64,000 nt of DNA from contig NZ_FNSZ01000001.1 of assembly GCF_900105245.1 (NCBI RefSeq), positions 7,190,001 to 7,254,000 on the forward strand, written 5' to 3'. Both the position numbers and the translations under genes were made by a program. A model generated the notes under the pieces. That model had not been told where the DNA came from and searched no databases. It saw only the letters and a program-made list of their open reading frames with translations. Position 1 is the first letter of the stretch; every line of letters begins with the position of its first letter. This document shows, piece after piece, positions 59,811 to 64,000 of this stretch. The stretch is from Streptomyces sp. 1222.5 (GTDB taxonomy: Bacteria > Actinomycetota > Actinomycetes > Streptomycetales > Streptomycetaceae).

Positions 59811-60464
59811 GTGCACGTCACTGAATGGCTGGACTCGGTGCCCGCGGCCGCGGTGTATGCCGTGGTGGCCCTGGTGATCGGGCTGGAGAGCCTGGGCATC
59901 CCCCTGCCGGGCGAGATCGTCCTCGTCTCGGCTGCCCTGATGTCCTCGCAGCACTCCGGCGTGAACCCCGTCGTACTCGGTGTGTGTGCCACCGCCGGCG
60001 CGGTGATCGGCGACTCCATCGGCTACGCGATCGGCCGCAAGGGCGGACGCCCCCTGCTCGCCTGGCTCGGCGCGAAGTTCCCGAGGCACTTCAGCGAGGG
60101 GCATGTGGCGACCGCCGAGCGCTCCTTCGAGAAGTGGGGCATGTGGGCCGTCTTCTTCGGCCGCTTCGTCGCCCTGCTGCGCATCTTCGCCGGCCCGCTC
60201 GCGGGCGTGCTGCACATGCCGTACTGGAAGTTCCTGATCGCCAACGTCCTCGGCGGCATCTGCTGGGCGGGCGGTACGACGGCCGTCATCTACTACGTGG
60301 GCGTCGTCGCCGAGGACTGGCTGAAGAGGTTCTCCTACCTCGGCCTGGTGGCGGCACTGCTGATCGGCCTGGCCTCCATGCTGATCATCAAGCGCAAGGC
60401 GAAGAAGGCCCAGAAGGACCGGACCGTGGCACCGGAGGCGGAGCCGGTGAACGCCGGGGACTGA
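59811..60464 (+). CDS. DedA-family (VTT) membrane protein
   Basis: A 217-aa DedA-family protein with four to five membrane segments. Family motifs: ESLGIPLPGEIVLVSAA, GYAIGRKGGRP, and FFGRFVALLRIFAGPLAGVLHMPYWKF. DedA proteins are lipid (undecaprenyl phosphate) transporters or scramblases in other bacteria. GTG 59811 has GGGGAGG 7-8 nt upstream. A Lys-rich cytoplasmic tail ends the protein. Convergent with the gamma-carbonic-anhydrase gene. Confidence 0.92.
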   Translation: MHVTEWLDSVPAAAVYAVVALVIGLESLGIPLPGEIVLVSAALMSSQHSGVNPVVLGVCATAGAVIGDSIGYAIGRKGGRPLLAWLGAKFPRHFSEGHVATAERSFEKWGMWAVFFGRFVALLRIFAGPLAGVLHMPYWKFLIANVLGGICWAGGTTAVIYYVGVVAEDWLKRFSYLGLVAALLIGLASMLIIKRKAKKAQKDRTVAPEAEPVNAGD

Positions 60465-60480
60465 GCCCTCCCACAGGCTC

Positions 60481-61008
60481 CTACTGGTGCACGTCCCGGT
60501 GCGTCTTCGCCAACTCGGCGTAGAGCGTGCCGTTGAGGGTCACACCCTGCCGCTCCTCCTCGCTCAGCTCCCGCCGCACCTTCGCCGGCACCCCCGCCAC
60601 CAGCGACCCGGGCGGCACCACCATCCCCTGCGGCACCAGTGCCTGGGCGGCGACGAGCGACCCCGCCCCGATCACGGCACCGTTGAGCACGGTCGCCCCC
60701 ATGCCGATCAGACAGTCGTCCTCCACGGTCGCCCCGTGCACCACCGCGTTGTGCCCGATCGACACCCGCTCCCCGACGCTCACCGGGAACCCGGGGTCGG
60801 CGTGCAGCGTCACGTTGTCCTGAACGTTCGCGCTCGCCCCCACGGTGATCCGCTCCACGTCGCCCCGCACCACCGCGCCGTACCAGACACTGGCCCCCGC
60901 GTGCAGCGTTACGTCACCGATCACGGAGGCCGTGGGCGCCACGAACGCCTCCGGATCGACCTGCGGCTCCTTGCCGCCGATACCCACGATCAGCGCCTGC
61001 TGCGTCAT
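60481..61008 (-). CDS. Gamma-carbonic-anhydrase-like hexapeptide protein
   Basis: A 175-aa left-handed beta-helix protein. The zinc ligands of gamma carbonic anhydrase are present: His in NVTLHADPG and two His in GHNAVVHG. QDNVTLH and VVRGD.ERI.VG are family typical. Actual carbonic anhydrase activity is not assured; CaiE/PaaY-like thioesterases share the fold. The ATG at 61008 has GAGGAGA upstream. Confidence 0.88.
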   Translation of the reverse strand: MTQQALIVGIGGKEPQVDPEAFVAPTASVIGDVTLHAGASVWYGAVVRGDVERITVGASANVQDNVTLHADPGFPVSVGERVSIGHNAVVHGATVEDDCLIGMGATVLNGAVIGAGSLVAAQALVPQGMVVPPGSLVAGVPAKVRRELSEEERQGVTLNGTLYAELAKTHRDVHQ

Positions 61009-61118
61009 CACCGTCTCCTCGCGTCCGTCGGTTCCCCGCACGGTACGACACCGGGTGGGGTGAAGATCACAGCAGCCCGCTCTCTCGCCCCGGGGCGACC
61101 GGTGAGTAACGTGACCCC

Positions 61119-61883
61119 GTGCCGAAGCGCAAGAACACGTTCTCATCCTGGCGACGCAGGCTGCTTCAGCGCGCCGTGCACACGGGCTGGGCCTGGGTGC
61201 AGCGCACGGGTGCGGTGTCGGCGGAGAACCCCGGCCGCTTCCGTTTCGGCTCCATCGGCGAGGCCACCCGGCTGGCCTTCCCGCTCGGCACGGTCTTCGG
61301 CGAACCCTGGATCCACCTCGGCTCCCACTGCATCATCGCCGAGCAGGTCACCCTCACCGCAGGGCTCATGCCCGACCTCGATCTCGGTCCGGACCCCATC
61401 CTGCGGATCGGCGACGGGGTGGTCCTCGGCCGCGGCAGCCACGTCATCGCGGACACCACGGTCACCATCGGCAGGGACTGCTACTTCGGCCCGTACGTCT
61501 ACGTCACCTCCACCAACCACTCCTACGACGACCCCCACCAGCCCATCGGCAGGCAGTGGCCGCGCATGGAGCCGGTCGAGATCGGCCCGGGCTGCTGGAT
61601 CGGCACCGGCGCGGTGATCCTGCCGGGTGCCCGGATCGGCCGGAACGTGGTCGTGGCGGCCGGCGCGGTGGTGCGCGGCACGGTGCCCGACCACGCCGTG
61701 GTGGCCGGGGCCCCGGCGCGGGTCGTACGGCGCTGGACGCAGGAGGACGGCTGGCAGCCGCCGCTGCGGACGCCGGCCCCGGTGCCGATCCCGGACGGCA
61801 CCACCACGGCGCAGCTGCGGGCGCTGGCGGACCTGGACGAGGACGCGGTGGCCCGGCTCGCCGCACTGGAGCCCGAAGGCTGA
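61119..61883 (+). CDS. Hexapeptide-repeat acyltransferase
   Basis: A 254-aa left-handed beta-helix acyltransferase (repeat rungs such as IGPGCWIGTGAVILPGARIGRNVVVAAGAVV; catalytic-type NHSYDDPHQPIG loop with a His). It would O-acetylate a sugar or other hydroxyl using acetyl-CoA. The N-terminal ~60 residues are basic, and a C-terminal ~35-residue extension follows the helix. TAACGT (61107-61112) ends 6 nt before GTG 61119: leaderless. Confidence 0.85.
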   Translation: MPKRKNTFSSWRRRLLQRAVHTGWAWVQRTGAVSAENPGRFRFGSIGEATRLAFPLGTVFGEPWIHLGSHCIIAEQVTLTAGLMPDLDLGPDPILRIGDGVVLGRGSHVIADTTVTIGRDCYFGPYVYVTSTNHSYDDPHQPIGRQWPRMEPVEIGPGCWIGTGAVILPGARIGRNVVVAAGAVVRGTVPDHAVVAGAPARVVRRWTQEDGWQPPLRTPAPVPIPDGTTTAQLRALADLDEDAVARLAALEPEG

Positions 61884-61896
61884 CGCGCGCGCCGTG

Positions 61897-62826
61897 TCAG
61901 CCGGTCGCCAGCAGGAGCGTGCCCACCAGCGCGAGCCCCGCGCCCGCCGCCTGCACCGCGCGCAGCCGCTCGCTGAGGAAGCCGCGCGCCGCCAGCGCGG
62001 TCACCACCGGGTACAGCGACGCGAGGACGGCCGCCACGGTGACCGGGCCGTGCTGGGCGGCGACCGCGTACGTACCGTTCGCCGCCACGTCGGCGAGCCC
62101 CACGAAGGCCAGCGCGGGCATCGAGGCCCAAGGGAAGCCGTCCTCCGGCACGGCGGCGCCACCCCGCCGGACCGACGCGGCGAGCGCGACCCCGCCGACC
62201 GCGACGTTCGTCAGCCGCTGCACGAACAGGGCCAGGAACAGACCGGTGACACTCGTCGACGCCTCCGTGATCAGCGCGAACACCGTGCCGAAGCCGAGCG
62301 CCGCGACCAGGGTCAGCAGGACCGTCCGGCGCTGCACGGCCGCACCCCGCAGCTGCGGACCGCCCGCGAGGACGACACCGGTGACGGCCACCGCGATGCC
62401 TGCGGCCTGGAGCAGCCCGGGGCGTTCGCCCAGGAACAGCCCCACGCCGACCGGGACGGCCACACTGAGGGTGGCGATGGGCGAGACCACTCCCATCGGG
62501 CCGAGCGCGAGGGCCTTGTAGAAGGAGAGCAGCGCCACCGGCCCGACCAGACCCGCCGCGACCGCGAACCACAGCCGGGGACCGGCCTCGCCCCAGCCGC
62601 CGGTGCCGACCACGACCGCGCCCAGCACGGCCGCCGCGACGGCCTGCGACACGACCACGACCGTCAGCGCGGGCGTACGGCGGGTCAGCAGCCCGCCGCC
62701 GAAGTCGGCCAGACCCCACAACAGGCTCGTGGTCAGGGCGAAGAAGGCGGTCACGATGCCTCGCAGTACAGTTTGTTGAACGAGCGGGTGCGCCCCACCG
62801 TAGTTCACTCTGATGAACTGCGCCAT
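61897..62826 (-). CDS. EamA/DMT-family exporter paired with XRE-cupin regulator
   Basis: A 309-aa transporter with ten membrane helices in two EamA repeats (LTTSLLWGLADFGGGLL; late AGAGLALVGTLLLATG). Probable exporter of a small metabolite. It is divergent from an XRE-cupin regulator with only 36 bp between the starts, and an AT-rich dyad lies there. EamA plus divergent XRE-cupin is a recurring amino-acid or drug efflux unit. ATG 62826 is the best start. Confidence 0.88.
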   Translation of the reverse strand: MAQFIRVNYGGAHPLVQQTVLRGIVTAFFALTTSLLWGLADFGGGLLTRRTPALTVVVVSQAVAAAVLGAVVVGTGGWGEAGPRLWFAVAAGLVGPVALLSFYKALALGPMGVVSPIATLSVAVPVGVGLFLGERPGLLQAAGIAVAVTGVVLAGGPQLRGAAVQRRTVLLTLVAALGFGTVFALITEASTSVTGLFLALFVQRLTNVAVGGVALAASVRRGGAAVPEDGFPWASMPALAFVGLADVAANGTYAVAAQHGPVTVAAVLASLYPVVTALAARGFLSERLRAVQAAGAGLALVGTLLLATG

Positions 62827-62839
62827 GCAAAATAATTGC
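62827..62839. promoter_or_regulatory. AT-rich dyad GCAA-AATAA-TTGC
   Basis: Abuts the EamA start codon in the 36-bp divergent promoter; candidate operator of the XRE-cupin protein. Confidence 0.5.
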
Positions 62840-62862
62840 CCACCTCGGATATTGGACGGAAT

Positions 62863-63435
62863 GTGTCGGACCTCGAAACCCTGACCCAGTCCCTGGCGCG
62901 CAATGTGAAGCACTGGCGATCGGTGCGGGGCTTCACCCTGGACGTGCTCGCCGCCCGGGCCGGCGTCAGCCGCGGGATGCTCATCCAGATCGAGCAGGCC
63001 CGCACCAACCCGAGCATCGGCACGGTCGTCAAGATCGGTGACGCGCTCGGCGTCAGCGTGACCACGCTTCTCGACTACGAGCAGGGCCCCAAGGTCCGCA
63101 TCGTCCCGGCCGACCGGGCCGTACGCCTGTGGCACACCGAGGCCGGCAGCTACAACCGCCTCCTCGCGGGCACGGAGGCCCCCGGCCCGCTGGAGATGTG
63201 GGACTGGCGGCTGATGCCGGGCGAGAACAGCCCCTCCGAGCCGCACCCGGCCGGCACGGTCGAGCTGGTCCACGTCACCGCGGGCGTGCTGACCCTCACC
63301 GTGGACGGCGAGGACCACCTGGTACCGGCCGGTGCGAGCGCCTCCTTCGAGGCGCACCTGCCGCACACCTACGGCAACCGGGGCGAGGTCCCGATGGAGA
63401 TGGTGATGGCCGTCTCCGTGCCGCCCGTGCCGTGA
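62863..63435 (+). CDS. XRE-family regulator with C-terminal cupin
   Basis: A 190-aa regulator. HTH_XRE domain at about residues 8-65 (LARNVKHWRSVRGFTLDVLAARAGVSRGMLIQIEQ in pieces) and a cupin sensor domain at about 105-185 (EPHPAGTVELVHVTAGVLTL; AGASASFEAHLPHTYGN). TATTGG (62850-62855) ends 7 nt before GTG 62863, so I choose this leaderless start over TTG 62836. Probably represses the divergent EamA exporter in response to a small ligand. Confidence 0.9.
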   Translation: MSDLETLTQSLARNVKHWRSVRGFTLDVLAARAGVSRGMLIQIEQARTNPSIGTVVKIGDALGVSVTTLLDYEQGPKVRIVPADRAVRLWHTEAGSYNRLLAGTEAPGPLEMWDWRLMPGENSPSEPHPAGTVELVHVTAGVLTLTVDGEDHLVPAGASASFEAHLPHTYGNRGEVPMEMVMAVSVPPVP

Positions 63436-63478
63436 GACACCCGTACGGCGGACGGGCGGGTCTTGTTAGCGTGCGGCC

Positions 63479-64000
63479 ATGCGCGCACCCATCGGAGACT
63501 TCGACACCGCCACCCCGGCCCCGGACTGCCTGGACGAACTGACCGCGCCGGTCGCCGACGCCGTACGCAGCTGGCAGGGCGCCGTCCCCGCCGACCGGAT
63601 CCTCTTCGTCGACACCGACCCGCGCTGGGCCGACACCGCCGTCTTCGTCGAGCACTACGGCCGCGACCTGCTGGAGCGGTCGGCGAACTGCGTCGTGGTC
63701 GCGGGCAAGCGGGGCGGCGAGACCACCCTCGCGGCGTGTCTGGTCCTCTCCACCACCCGGGTCGACGTCAACGGCGTCGTCCGCCGCCAACTCGGCGCCC
63801 GCAAGGCCTCCTTCGCCTCCATGGAGACGGCGACCGGTGAGACCGGCATGGAGTACGGCGGCATCACCCCGCTCGGCCTGCCCACCGGCTGGCCCGTGCT
63901 GGTCGACTCTGTCGTCGTCGACCTGCCCTACGTCCTGGTGGGCAGCGGCCGCCGCCGCGGCAAGCTCCTGATCCCCGGCAAGGCCCTCGCCGAACTTCCG
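63479..64000 (+). CDS. YbaK/EbsC-like (aminoacyl-tRNA deacylase domain) protein, truncated by window end
   Basis: The first 174 codons are present and the frame runs off the right edge. The sequence (RILFVDTDPRWADTAVF; NCVVVAGKRGGETTLAACLVLS; RKASFASMETATGETGMEYGGITPLGLP) matches the YbaK/ProX-type fold, whose members hydrolyse mischarged aminoacyl-tRNAs; the late GGITPLGLP with an aligned catalytic Lys region (AGKR) is typical. TAGCGT (63467-63472) ends 6 nt before ATG 63479: leaderless. Confidence 0.85.
   Translation, partial: MRAPIGDFDTATPAPDCLDELTAPVADAVRSWQGAVPADRILFVDTDPRWADTAVFVEHYGRDLLERSANCVVVAGKRGGETTLAACLVLSTTRVDVNGVVRRQLGARKASFASMETATGETGMEYGGITPLGLPTGWPVLVDSVVVDLPYVLVGSGRRRGKLLIPGKALAELP

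Overview
The window is high-GC actinobacterial chromosome, almost certainly Streptomyces. The grounds are strong GC bias at third codon positions, many GTG starts, GTGA/ATGA stop-start overlaps, a third divergent EF-Tu gene (tuf3 type), snapalysin, many promoters of leaderless type (a TANNNT-like hexamer ending 6-8 nt before the start codon) and a rare TTA codon in a secondary-metabolism gene. From memory only, ung, the fabG pair and tuf3 resemble the SCO132x-134x neighbourhood of S. coelicolor. No rRNA, tRNA, CRISPR array, insertion sequence or replication origin was seen.

Layout. 0-13.5 kb: small catabolic, transport and regulatory genes (SDR/PadR pair, SRPBCC protein, Clp-N protein, three EamA exporters, two flavin-binding split-barrel proteins, a MocR regulator, a LysR regulator, an isochorismatase-fold protein, a Rieske lipoprotein, a HipA-like kinase with a DUF3037 partner). 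An 850-bp non-coding zone at 7.6-8.45 kb holds a 189-bp tandem repeat. 13.5-23.3 kb: two fabG-like reductases, a peptide-type solute-binding lipoprotein, ung, a TetR/FAD-monooxygenase/Gfo-Idh-MocA group and lnt. 23.4-32.5 kb: SnoaL-like protein, an Mrr-nuclease/TerD fusion, small conserved proteins, uppP, an HxlR/thiolase pair, a TVP38-type membrane protein and an AlkD-like glycosylase. 32.6-42.6 kb: tuf3, a spermidine-synthase-like protein, a decayed MFS transporter, snapalysin, small secreted and membrane proteins, a thioesterase, galU and a sigma-like/zinc-finger/RICIN membrane protein. 58.5-64 kb: a lipid-flippase-like protein, DedA, gamma-carbonic-anhydrase-like and acetyltransferase-like hexapeptide proteins, a fourth EamA exporter with a divergent XRE-cupin regulator, and a truncated YbaK-like gene.

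The main locus is a six-gene, tightly coupled operon at 43078-58474. Two giant proteins carry, between them, the activities that are spread over PfaA-PfaE in polyunsaturated fatty acid (PUFA) synthases. PKS A is NPD-like/NPD(ER)-KS-AT-ACP-KR. PKS B is KS-AT-DH-PPTase. They are followed by a free ACP, an alpha/beta hydrolase, a GT-B glycosyltransferase and a zinc-ribbon methyltransferase. I infer an iterative, reduced polyketide or fatty-acid-like chain that is released, glycosylated and methylated; the product is unknown. A promoter (TTGACC-N18-TAGTTT), a dyad operator (nearly identical to one upstream of the SRPBCC gene at 2.3 kb) and a TTA codon (probable bldA dependence) give clues to its control.

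All assignments come from reading motifs by eye; no database search was run. Start codons were chosen from ribosome binding sites, leaderless -10 spacing and stop-start overlap, and alternatives are given where they matter.
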